50,300 nucleotides of DNA, taken from positions 1 through 50,300 of the forward strand of contig NZ_JAFKEC010000038.1 in the NCBI RefSeq assembly GCF_017848315.1, written 5' to 3'. A model generated the notes under the pieces. The model worked only from the letters and a program-made list of their open reading frames with translations. It did not search any database and had not been told where the DNA came from. The DNA is from Pseudomonas palmensis (GTDB taxonomy: Bacteria; Pseudomonadota; Gammaproteobacteria; Pseudomonadales; Pseudomonadaceae). Position 1 is the first letter of the stretch. Each line of letters begins with the position of its first letter. Shown here piece by piece: positions 14,079 through 21,949 of the stretch. A program made the position numbers and the translations under genes.

Positions 14079-15661
14079 GCCCGTCTCCAGCGCGTGGCGC
14101 GCAGTTCGATGTGTTGTCCGACGGCGCCGAGCAGGGCGCCGGTGAGGCCGACCAGCAGCATGCCGGCCATGATCAGGTCCATGCGCAGCAGTTGCTGGGC
14201 GCCGATCATCAGGCTGCCGATGCCGCCGCCGGACGGCATGAAGTACTCGGCGCCGATGGTGCCCAGCCAGGCGTAGATCAGGCCGACCCGCAACCCGGCG
14301 AAGATGCCCGGCGCGGCGCCCGGCAGCACCAGCCTGCGCAGGCGCTGGGCACCGCTGAGGCGCAGCACGCGGGCGGCTTCGTCGAGCTGCGCAGGCAGGC
14401 TGGCAACCGCGCGCTGGGTGGCGATGAACAGCGGGAAGAATGCCGCCAGGCCGACGAATACCCATTTGGCCAGTTCGCCCAGGCCGAACCAGGCGGTCAG
14501 CAGCGGTACCCAGGCGAAGATCGCGATCTGACGCAGTCCGGCCAGGCTCGGGCCCAGCAGGCGCTCGGCGCGGCGCGACAGGCCCAGCAGCAGGCCGAAG
14601 GCAAAGCCCAGGCTGCCGCCCAGCAGCAGGCCGCCCAGCGCTCGCCCGACGCTGACGGCCAGCGCGCCGCTCAAGGTGCCGTCGAGCACGCCGGCCCAGG
14701 TGCTGTGCACCACCTCCAGCGGCGCCACCAGGATGTTCGCATCGACCCAACCGTACTGGCTTGCCAGTTGCCACAGCACCAGCAGCGCCAGCGGCAGGCC
14801 CAGGGCATGCAGGCGCTGCCAGCCACGCAGCGGGCGCACCCGCAGTTGTGCGGTGGCCGGGTGCGGCCAGTGCAGCAGGCGCCGGTCGAGCCAGCCCAGG
14901 CCGCGGTCCATCAGCAGCCCGAGCACGCCGATCACGGCGATGCACACGAACACGATGTCGAGCATGAACAGTTGCCGTGCCCACACCATCAGGTAGCCCA
15001 GGCCTTCGCTGGAGGCCAGCAGCTCGACCGCCAGCAGCGAGGTCCAGCCGGCCGCCAGGGCCAGGCGCACACCGGCCAGAAACGCCGGCAGCGCAGCGGG
15101 CAGGATCAGCCGGCGAACCAGCAGGTGCGTGGGCAGGCGCAGTACCGCCGCCGCTTCGCGCAGGCGCGGTTGGGCATCGCGCACGCCCACCAGGGTGTGC
15201 AGGGTCACCGGCACGATCACCGCCTTGACCAGCACCACCAGCTTGAGCACTTCGCCGATGCCGAACAGCACCATGAACAGCGGCACCCAGGCCAGCGTGG
15301 GGATCTGCGCCAGGGCGTTGAAAGTCGGCAGTACCAGGCGTTCGGCGCGCTGGCTGAAGCCCAGCCAGGCGCCGAGCACCGCGCCGGCCCCGACCCCGGC
15401 CACCAGCCCCAGCAGCAGGCGTTGCAGGCTGATGGCCAGGTGCGCCCACACCTCGCCGCGACCCAGTTCCACGGCGCTGTCCCATACCAGCGCAGGCGGT
15501 GGCAGTATCTGCTCGCTCATCCAGTGGTTGCGGCTGGCCAGCCACCACACCGCCGCCAGCAGCAGGGGCAGATACCAGGCTTGCAGGCGTTGCCAGGGCA
15601 GGCTGCGCAGACGCGGCAGGCCAGGGGCGGGGGCCAGTGAGGAAAGGGCGGTACGGGTCAT
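14075..15661 (-). CDS. atsB: Double-domain ABC permease AtsB
   Basis: A 528-aa inner-membrane permease made of two fused BPD_transp_1 domains in tandem, each with several helices and an EAA-type loop (first half around LREAAAVLRLPTHLLVRRLILPAALP, second half around LDEAARVLRLSGAQRLRRLVLP). Such fusion permeases form the whole channel of the transporter. The ATG at 15661 has AGCGAGG upstream; the frame extends to 15781, but that part is AT-rich leader. It is divergent from atsR across a 268-bp AT-rich regulatory region and overlaps atsC. Confidence 0.85.
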   Translation of the reverse strand: MTRTALSSLAPAPGLPRLRSLPWQRLQAWYLPLLLAAVWWLASRNHWMSEQILPPPALVWDSAVELGRGEVWAHLAISLQRLLLGLVAGVGAGAVLGAWLGFSQRAERLVLPTFNALAQIPTLAWVPLFMVLFGIGEVLKLVVLVKAVIVPVTLHTLVGVRDAQPRLREAAAVLRLPTHLLVRRLILPAALPAFLAGVRLALAAGWTSLLAVELLASSEGLGYLMVWARQLFMLDIVFVCIAVIGVLGLLMDRGLGWLDRRLLHWPHPATAQLRVRPLRGWQRLHALGLPLALLVLWQLASQYGWVDANILVAPLEVVHSTWAGVLDGTLSGALAVSVGRALGGLLLGGSLGFAFGLLLGLSRRAERLLGPSLAGLRQIAIFAWVPLLTAWFGLGELAKWVFVGLAAFFPLFIATQRAVASLPAQLDEAARVLRLSGAQRLRRLVLPGAAPGIFAGLRVGLIYAWLGTIGAEYFMPSGGGIGSLMIGAQQLLRMDLIMAGMLLVGLTGALLGAVGQHIELRATRWRRA

Positions 15662-15929
15662 GCAGGCCTCGCTATTTGTATATTTCTTATGGGTATATGC
15701 AGAAGAAATTACATTCGATTGAGCGATAAGAACTGCATTTAAAGCCGCTGACTCGCCGCGCAGCCAATGCATTCGAAGCATATTTTGGTTGTGTGCAATG
15801 CATACCCCGCAGGGCCGGGCCTGACAGGGCTTATATGTAATATGGTTATTAAAATGTAATTTAATAGTATTTAAAGATTGGCATCCGCTATGGGTAGCGT
15901 GGCCGCACCATTACAAGGAGCTGTGTGCC
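15662..15929. promoter_or_regulatory. AT-rich divergent regulatory region, atsB/atsR
   Basis: This 268-bp gap is markedly more AT-rich than the flanking genes and must hold the divergent promoters of atsBCA and atsR. It contains several TGCATA/ATGCAT-like words (GTATATGC near 15691-15698, AATGCATTCGAAGCAT at 15766-15781, CAATGCATAC near 15797). These recall the TTGCATAT repeats before atsK. They are candidate sites for the LysR regulator of the cluster or for CysB. No gene is seen in it. Confidence 0.5.
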
Positions 15930-16976
15930 ATGAACCTGTCGATCAATCGTGTTTTCAGCCTGTTCGCCACCCCCGCACTGGCCGCCGTGATCGGCTGGAT
16001 GCCGACACTGGCGCAGGGCGCCGAGCTCAAGCAGATCCGCATCGCGGTGCCCGACCTGAGTGCCGGCACCCAGCATTCGGGCGGTGGCATCACCGACGTG
16101 CTGCAACAGCAACAGCTGCTGGAGAAAGCCTTCGCCGCCGACGGCATCAGCATCCAGTGGAACTACTTCAAGGGTGCGGGGCCGGTCATCAACGAGGCGT
16201 TCGCCAATGGCCAGGTGGACTTCGCCTACCTGGGCGACCTGGCGGCGATCATCGGCAAGGCCAATGGCGTCGACACCCGCCTGGTGGCCGCCACCGCGCG
16301 CGGGGTCAAGCACTACCTTGGGGTGGTGCCGGGCAGCGGCATCAAGACCCTGCAGGACCTCAAGGGCAAGCGCGTGGCGGTGTTCCGTGGCACCGCCACG
16401 CAGCTTTCGTTCGATGCCGCGCTGGCCAGCCAGGGCCTGAGCGAGAAGGACCTCAAGGTCATCAACCTGGATTTCAGCGCGGCCATCGCTGCCCTGGCGG
16501 CCAGGCAGATCGACGCCACCTGGGGCTCCACCGGCATCAGTGCGCTGGCCGATCGCGGCCTGGCCGAACTGCCGCTCAATACCCGCGATCTGGGCGGGGC
16601 GGGCAATGTGCAGGCGGTGCTGGTGGCCGCTGGTGCCTTCGTCGATGCGTACCCGGCAGTGGTCGAGAAGTTCGTCGCCGCGCAGCAGCCGGCGGTGCAA
16701 TGGCTGACCGACGATGCCAACAAGGACGCCTACATCCAGCTGGTGTCGGAGCGTGCCAGCTACCCGCCGGCGATCCTGCAGCGTGACCTCAGCCAGGAGC
16801 GCCTGAGCGCGGTGTTCGACTCGACCCTGGACCCCGACTTTCTCGCCCGCCTGCAAGCCTCGGTGGACCTCGCCGCGCAGCAACGCCTGATTCGCAAACC
16901 GTTCAAGGTCGACCAGTGGCTGGCGCCGCAGGCTACCCGATCAGCGCCTGTGGCGCAGGCTGGCGGTCAAGGTTGA
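15930..16976 (+). CDS. atsR: Periplasmic sulfate-ester binding protein AtsR
   Basis: A 348-aa substrate-binding protein of the SsuA/TauA (aliphatic sulfonate/nitrate) type. It has an N-terminal signal peptide ending near ...TLAQGAELKQI, so it is periplasmic. The binding-protein core is seen in VDFAYLGDLAAIIGKANG and LKGKRVAVFRGTATQ. A good AAGGAG site precedes the ATG. It is divergent from atsB and would deliver alkyl or aryl sulfates to AtsBC. Its 3' end overlaps the convergent LysR gene by 44 bp. In the described P. putida cluster atsR is followed by atsK on the same strand; here the LysR gene lies between them in the opposite direction. Confidence 0.85.
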   Translation: MNLSINRVFSLFATPALAAVIGWMPTLAQGAELKQIRIAVPDLSAGTQHSGGGITDVLQQQQLLEKAFAADGISIQWNYFKGAGPVINEAFANGQVDFAYLGDLAAIIGKANGVDTRLVAATARGVKHYLGVVPGSGIKTLQDLKGKRVAVFRGTATQLSFDAALASQGLSEKDLKVINLDFSAAIAALAARQIDATWGSTGISALADRGLAELPLNTRDLGGAGNVQAVLVAAGAFVDAYPAVVEKFVAAQQPAVQWLTDDANKDAYIQLVSERASYPPAILQRDLSQERLSAVFDSTLDPDFLARLQASVDLAAQQRLIRKPFKVDQWLAPQATRSAPVAQAGGQG

Positions 16977-17859
16977 TCAGGGTCTCGATCATCGCCCGCG
17001 CCGCAGGGGACAGGCGGTAGCCGCTGCGGCTGACGATGCCGCAGCGGGCATTGAAGCTGTCGAGGTTGGCCGGCAGGTTGCGCCAGTGCAGGCGCACCAG
17101 TTCGCCGGCCTGCACCGCCGCGCCGTAGGCCTCTTCGCTGCCGATGCCGATGGCATTGGTGCCGAGCACGATCTTGAGCAGGGTGGGTTGGTGCTCGCTC
17201 TGGATCTGCGGCGAAAAGTCGGTCTTGCCGCTGAGGTTGGCCAGCAGCTTGCGCACCCCTGGCGGAATCAGCGAACAGGCCAGCGGGTAGTCGAACATGT
17301 CGTTGGTCGACAGGCTGTCCTTGGCCAGCAGCGGGTGCCCGGGGCGGCAGAAGAACAGGCCGCGGCGCGGGGTCAGGGCCAGGGTCTGGAAGTTGGGGTC
17401 GGCTTCGAAGTGGCGGATGTCGGCGACGAAGAACTCGATCTCTTCGCGGCTCAGCGCCCGGCTGAGCGTTTCCCAGTTTGAAACCTCGAAATGCGTGCGC
17501 ACCTTGGGGTGGGCGTTGATGAACTGCGCCACCGCCTGCGGCACCAGGTTCACCGCCGGTGCGGGGCCGCAGCCAAAGCGCAGCTCGCCGGCATCGAGCT
17601 TGGTCATCTGCTGCACCTCGCTGCTCAGCTGCGCCGCGCCCTGCACCAGGCGCAGGGCGTGCTGCAACACCACCTGGCCTTCGGGCGTGGGGCGCAGATC
17701 CTTGTTGGCGCGGTCCACCAGCACACAGCCGAACTCCTGCTCCAGGCCCTGGATACTGCGGCTGAAGGCGGGCTGGGTGATGCCCATGGCGTCGGCGGCG
17801 CGCACGAAACTGCGGTGTTCGGTGAGGGCGATGAAGTAGCGCAGTTGGCGAAGATCCAT
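16933..17859 (-). CDS. sftR: LysR-type regulator of sulfate-ester use (SftR-like)
   Basis: A 308-aa LysR regulator with the N-terminal winged helix (MDLRQLRYFIALTEHRSFVRAADAMGITQPAFSRSIQ... at about residues 1-60) and a LysR_substrate domain. The start at 17859 is preceded by GGAAAAGC; an alternative ATG at 17874 lacks a site. It is divergent from atsK and convergent with atsR. P. putida SftR is a LysR-type activator of ats genes when sulfate is scarce; the name is given by family and position, not by residue identity. The TTGCATAT direct repeats between this gene and atsK are candidate targets. Confidence 0.7.
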   Translation of the reverse strand: MDLRQLRYFIALTEHRSFVRAADAMGITQPAFSRSIQGLEQEFGCVLVDRANKDLRPTPEGQVVLQHALRLVQGAAQLSSEVQQMTKLDAGELRFGCGPAPAVNLVPQAVAQFINAHPKVRTHFEVSNWETLSRALSREEIEFFVADIRHFEADPNFQTLALTPRRGLFFCRPGHPLLAKDSLSTNDMFDYPLACSLIPPGVRKLLANLSGKTDFSPQIQSEHQPTLLKIVLGTNAIGIGSEEAYGAAVQAGELVRLHWRNLPANLDSFNARCGIVSRSGYRLSPAARAMIETLINLDRQPAPQALIG

Positions 17860-17953
17860 ATGCTTTTCCGGCATTCCAAAAATAGGGCGAAGGTATTTGC
17901 CGCCCCGGGAGTCTGGGTTTTAAATGCAAGCTCTTATTCCGTCAATGAAGCAC

Positions 17954-17983
17954 TTGCATATCTGTTAGAGCTTATTTGCATAT
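17954..17983 (+). promoter_or_regulatory. TTGCATAT direct repeats before atsK
   Basis: The octamer TTGCATAT occurs at 17954-17961 and 17976-17983, 22 bp (two helical turns) apart, in the 181-bp gap between the LysR gene and atsK. The first TTGCAT could also serve as a -35 element. This is a candidate activator site, not proven. Confidence 0.4.
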
Positions 17984-18040
17984 AGATAGCGCCAGAGTTT
18001 CATCGGCACTTACCGTGACGCAACCGATGAGGGACGAACC

Positions 18041-18943
18041 ATGAGCAACACCGCATTTGCCGCAGCACCTGTCAGCCATGCGCTGGAGATTCATCCGGTG
18101 GCCGGGCGCATCGGTGCCGAAATTAGTGGGGTGACACTGGGCGCCGACCTGGCCCCGGCGGTGGTGGAGGCGATCCAGGCCGCGCTGGTGCAGCACAAGG
18201 TGATCTTCTTCAGGGGCCAGACGCAGCTGGACGACCAGACCCAGGAAGCCTTCGCGCACCTGCTGGGCGAGCCCATCGCGCACCCGACCGTGCCGGTGCG
18301 CGACGGCACCCGCTACCTGCTGGAACTCGATGGCGGGCAAGGGCGTCGGGCCAACTCCTGGCACACCGACGTGACCTTCGTCGAGGCGTACCCCAAGGCG
18401 TCGATCCTGCGTTCGGTGGTGGCGCCGGCGTCGGGGGGCGATACGGTGTGGGCCAATACCGCCAGCGCGTACGATGACCTGTCACCGGCCTTGCAGGCGC
18501 TGGCCGAGCAGTTGTGGGCGGTGCACAGCAACGAGTACGACTATGCCGCGACCAAGCCGAACGTGAGCCTCGAGCAGTTGGAGAACTACCGCAAGGTGTT
18601 CACTTCGACGGTATACGAGACCGAGCATCCGGTGGTGCGGGTGCACCCGGTGAGCGGTGAGAAGCACCTGCTGCTGGGGCATTTCGTGAAGCGCATCAAG
18701 GGCTATTCGAAGGCCGATTCGGATCACCTGTTCAACCTGCTGCAGAGCCATGTGACGCGCCTGGAGAACACCGTGCGCTGGCGCTGGCAGGCCGGGGACG
18801 TGGCGATCTGGGACAACCGCGCGACCCAGCATTATGCGGTGGATGACTACGGTACCCAGGGGCGCGTGGTGCGCCGGGTGACGCTGCAGGGGGATGTGCC
18901 GGTGGGGGTGCAGGGGCAGCGTAGCCGCACGCTGAAGGGGTAA
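18041..18943 (+). CDS. atsK: Alpha-ketoglutarate-dependent alkylsulfatase AtsK
   Basis: A 300-aa Fe(II)/alpha-ketoglutarate dioxygenase of the TauD/TfdA group. The iron ligands fall at His108 and Asp110 (NSWHTDVTF) and His264 (ATQHYAV), and the cosubstrate arginines at Arg275 and Arg279. These are the same numbers as in the structurally studied P. putida AtsK, which makes the assignment strong. It oxygenates the carbon next to the sulfate ester of medium-chain alkyl sulfates, which then releases sulfate and an aldehyde. It is cytoplasmic. It is divergent from the SftR-like gene and convergent with an OprD porin, with a REP pair between. Confidence 0.92.
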   Translation: MSNTAFAAAPVSHALEIHPVAGRIGAEISGVTLGADLAPAVVEAIQAALVQHKVIFFRGQTQLDDQTQEAFAHLLGEPIAHPTVPVRDGTRYLLELDGGQGRRANSWHTDVTFVEAYPKASILRSVVAPASGGDTVWANTASAYDDLSPALQALAEQLWAVHSNEYDYAATKPNVSLEQLENYRKVFTSTVYETEHPVVRVHPVSGEKHLLLGHFVKRIKGYSKADSDHLFNLLQSHVTRLENTVRWRWQAGDVAIWDNRATQHYAVDDYGTQGRVVRRVTLQGDVPVGVQGQRSRTLKG

Positions 18944-18970
18944 TGAGTTTGTAGTGTCTGAACATACCTA

Positions 18971-19035
18971 TTCGCCGGCAAGGCCGGCTCCTACAAGGGT
19001 AGCGCGGGCCTGTAGGAGCCGGCCTTGCCGGCGAA
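18971..19035. repeat. REP inverted pair between atsK and the porin gene
   Basis: Perfect 25-bp arms 18971-18995 and 19011-19035, built on TTCGCCGGCAAGGCCGGCTC, in the convergent gap. It probably serves as a shared mRNA end for atsK and the porin. Confidence 0.9.
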
Positions 19036-19040
19036 GGGGT

Positions 19041-20294
19041 TCAGAGAAAGCTGATCGGGTAGCTGACGATCAGGCGGTTCTCGTCGAATGCATTGGTGCT
19101 GAAGTCGCGGCGCATGGTCGAGTTGCGCCATTTGAACGACAGGTTCTTCAGGCTGCCGGACTGGATCACGTACGCCAGCTCCGATTCCCGCGCCCATTCC
19201 TTGCCGTCGCTGACCACGGCGGTGTGCACGTTGTCGCCCTTGATGTAGCGGTTCATCAGGGTCAGCCCCGGCACGCCAAGCCCGGCGAAGTTGAAGTCGT
19301 GACGCAGCTGCCAGGAGCGCTCCTTGGCATTGTCGAAGCTGGCGTTGTAGCTGTCGTTGGCCAGGGTGCCGCCACTGGTGCCGTTGACCCGCATCCACAA
19401 GTCGTCGCCGCTGACCTTCTGCAGCCCCACGTAGAAGGTGTTGCTGCCATAGCGTGCCGAAAGCAGCGCCGAGGCGGTGCGGTTGTCGAGCTTGCCGGCA
19501 CGCTCGGCGCCGTCTTCCTTGCCGATGAAGTAGCCCAGGTTGGCGCCCAGGGTCCAGTCGCCCAGCGGCTGGCTGTGCACCAGGTTGATGTATTGCTGGT
19601 TGTAGATGTCCTTGAGCTGGGCGTTCCACACCCCGACCAGGGTGCGCTTGTTGTTGAAGGTGTACTCGCCACCGGCAAAGTTGAAGCGGTCGGAGGTGAT
19701 ACCGGCGCGGCCGTTCATGGACATGTCGTCCATGCTCGCGTCGTTGCGCGGGCTGTTGCCGCGAAATTGCCCGGCATACAGGGTCAGGCCGTCGATTTCC
19801 TGGGAGGTCAGCTGGCCGCCGCGAAAGGTCTGCGGCAGCGAGCGGCCGTCGTCCGAACGCAGGATCGGCAGTACCGGCATCCATTCGCCGACCTTCAGCT
19901 CGGTCTTCGAGACCTTGGCCTTGAGCGCCACGCCCAGGCGTCCGAAGTCATCGGCCGGGCGGCCGTCATCGTGTACCGGCAACAGGTGCGTGCCGGCGGT
20001 ACCCTTGCCGCCGTCGAGCTTGACCGAGTACAGGCCCAGCACGTCGACGCCGAAGCCGACGGTGCCCTGGGTGAAGCCGGACTTGGCGTCGAGGATGAAA
20101 CTCTGGGTCCATTCCTCGCCCTTGCCCTGGGGGTTGGCCGGGTCGACGAAGTTGCGGTTGATGTAGAAGTTGCGCAGGTTGAGGCCAACCTTGGCGTCTT
20201 CGACAAAGCCCCCTTCGTCGGCCAGGGCGGGCAGGGCGCAGCTCATGGCAAGCAGGCCGGGGAACAGGTGACGTGCGGGCTGGAAAGTGTTCAT
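19041..20294 (-). CDS. OprD-family outer-membrane porin
   Basis: A 417-aa porin with a signal peptide ending near ALPALADEGG and the family start FVEDAKVGLNLRNFYINRNFVDP. The rest is alternating beta-strand sequence. OprD-type channels let small carboxylates, amino acids or aromatics through the outer membrane; the substrate cannot be read from the sequence. It is convergent with atsK and ends the sulfate-ester block, so a role in ester uptake is possible. Some OprD proteins serve benzoate uptake (BenF), and a porin lies near pca in P. putida, so it may instead serve aromatics. Confidence 0.82.
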   Translation of the reverse strand: MNTFQPARHLFPGLLAMSCALPALADEGGFVEDAKVGLNLRNFYINRNFVDPANPQGKGEEWTQSFILDAKSGFTQGTVGFGVDVLGLYSVKLDGGKGTAGTHLLPVHDDGRPADDFGRLGVALKAKVSKTELKVGEWMPVLPILRSDDGRSLPQTFRGGQLTSQEIDGLTLYAGQFRGNSPRNDASMDDMSMNGRAGITSDRFNFAGGEYTFNNKRTLVGVWNAQLKDIYNQQYINLVHSQPLGDWTLGANLGYFIGKEDGAERAGKLDNRTASALLSARYGSNTFYVGLQKVSGDDLWMRVNGTSGGTLANDSYNASFDNAKERSWQLRHDFNFAGLGVPGLTLMNRYIKGDNVHTAVVSDGKEWARESELAYVIQSGSLKNLSFKWRNSTMRRDFSTNAFDENRLIVSYPISFL

Positions 20295-20445
20295 CGTTAG
20301 GGCGTCTCTTGTTTTTATGTTGGGGCGATGGCGGATGGATGGTGCTGTGGCAGGCAGGAGGGAATCAATTCGTTACAGGCGGAATTGGGCGATAACCGAA
20401 CACTAACTGTCTGGTTACTTTTGGTAGGGGCAGGCTTGCAGGCAC

Positions 20446-20472
20446 AAAAAAGCCCACCGCGAAGGGTGGGCT
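20446..20472 (-). terminator. Intrinsic terminator of ttgABC
   Basis: AGCCCACC and GGGTGGGCT pair around GCGAA. Read on the minus strand, the stem is followed by six T residues. It lies 23 bp after the ttgC stop. Confidence 0.85.
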
Positions 20473-20494
20473 GTTGTGTCGCCACGCTATCGAA

Positions 20495-21949
20495 TCAACC
20501 CTTGGGCGACTCGATCGACGCTTGCTGGCGGGCATCACCGGTGCGCTCGTACCAGCCGCCACCCAGGGCCTTGTACAGGTTGACCTCGCTGACCAGCTGC
20601 GACAGCCGGTCGCTGATCAGGGCCTGTTGGGCACTGAACAGGTTGCGCTGGGCATCCAGGAACGTCAGGTTGCTGTCGATACCGATACGGTAGCGACGCT
20701 CGGCCAGGCGGTAGTAGTCCTGGTTGGCTTCGACCAGATCACGCTGGGCCTGCAACTGCTCGTTGAAGGTCTGACGCGCCGCCAGCCCATCGGAGACTTC
20801 CTGGAAGGCAGTCTGGATGGTCTTTTCGTACTTGGCGACGTTGATGTCCTTCTGGATCTTCGAGTAGTCCAGGCTTGCACGCAGGCTGCCGGCGTTGAAG
20901 ATCGGCAGGTTGATCTGCGGCTGGAACAGCCAGGTGCCCGAGCCGCCCTTGAACAGCCCGCCCATGTCGGGGCTCAGGGTCCCGGCGTTGGCGGTCAGGC
21001 TGATGCTCGGGAAGAACGCTGCGCGCGCCGCGCCGATGTTGGCGTTGGCGGCCTTGAGCAGGTGCTCGGCCTCCTGGATGTCGGGACGACGCTGCAGCAC
21101 GTCCGACGGCAGGCCGGCCGGCACGTCGGCCAGCAGGTCGCTGTCGAGTTTCATGCCGTTGGGCAGGTTCGCCGGCACGCCGGTGCCGACCAGCACGGCC
21201 AGGCTGTTCAGGTCCTGCGCCACCAGGCGCTGGTACTGGGCCAGCTTGACCCGTGCGCCCTCGACCGAGGTACGCGCCTGGCTCAGGTCCAGGGCCGAGG
21301 CCACGCCGACTTCGCTGCTGCGACGGGTCAGGGCATAGCTCTGCTCGTAGGTCTTGAGCGTGTCTTCGGTGAGCGTCAGCAGCTCCTTGTCGGCCTGCCA
21401 GGTGAAGTAGGCGTTGGCCACGCTGGCCACCAGGCTGATCTGCGTGGAACGACGCGCCTGTTCACTCGACAGGTAGGTTTCCAGGGCCTGCTCGCTGAGG
21501 CTGCGCACCCGACCGAACAGGTCGAGTTCGTAGGCACTCACGCCCAGGGTGGCCGAGTACTGGCTGTTGATGCTCGACTCGCCGGTCTGCGAAACGTTGG
21601 CCGGCACCCGCTGGCGGCTGCCGCTGCCGGTGGCCGAGACCGCCGGGAACAGGTCGGCCCGCTGGATGCGGTACTGCGCCCGGTAGGCATCGATGTTCAG
21701 CGCGGCGACCCGCAGGTCGCGGTTGTTGACCAGCGAGGTCTGGATCAGTTGCTGCAGCGCCGGGTCATGGAAGAACTGGCGCCAGCCCTGTTCGGCCGCA
21801 GCCACGTCGGCCGACTGGGTCGGCGAGTAGGCCGGCCCTTGCGGCCACTGGGCCGCCACCGGCGACTCGGGGGTCTGGTAATCAGGGATCAGCGAGCAGC
21901 CACCGAGAATGAAGGCGGTGACTGCCAGGGACAACAGGGACTTACTCAT
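20495..21949 (-). CDS. ttgC: Outer-membrane efflux channel TtgC
   Basis: A 484-aa OprM/TolC-type lipoprotein with a lipobox ILGGC, so the mature protein starts at Cys18. Two outer membrane efflux domains follow, with the typical repeats (LLKAANANIGAARAAFFPSISL; ISLVASVANAYFTWQADKELL). It forms the exit duct of the TtgABC RND pump that expels toluene, antibiotics and plant phenolics. The start overlaps the ttgB end by four bases, and an intrinsic terminator follows the stop, so ttgA-ttgB-ttgC is one operon read from the promoter at ttgA. Confidence 0.93.
   Translation of the reverse strand: MSKSLLSLAVTAFILGGCSLIPDYQTPESPVAAQWPQGPAYSPTQSADVAAAEQGWRQFFHDPALQQLIQTSLVNNRDLRVAALNIDAYRAQYRIQRADLFPAVSATGSGSRQRVPANVSQTGESSINSQYSATLGVSAYELDLFGRVRSLSEQALETYLSSEQARRSTQISLVASVANAYFTWQADKELLTLTEDTLKTYEQSYALTRRSSEVGVASALDLSQARTSVEGARVKLAQYQRLVAQDLNSLAVLVGTGVPANLPNGMKLDSDLLADVPAGLPSDVLQRRPDIQEAEHLLKAANANIGAARAAFFPSISLTANAGTLSPDMGGLFKGGSGTWLFQPQINLPIFNAGSLRASLDYSKIQKDINVAKYEKTIQTAFQEVSDGLAARQTFNEQLQAQRDLVEANQDYYRLAERRYRIGIDSNLTFLDAQRNLFSAQQALISDRLSQLVSEVNLYKALGGGWYERTGDARQQASIESPKG

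Noticed and set aside
14079..15548. Upstream extension of the atsC frame to a 764-aa protein
   Set aside because: The extra part is arginine/proline/alanine-rich shadow of atsB; the ATG at 14078 gives a normal ATPase.
17954..17983. Clear sigma-54 or Fur site in the atsK leader
   Set aside because: No GG-N10-GC pattern nor Fur-type symmetry; only direct TTGCATAT repeats are seen.
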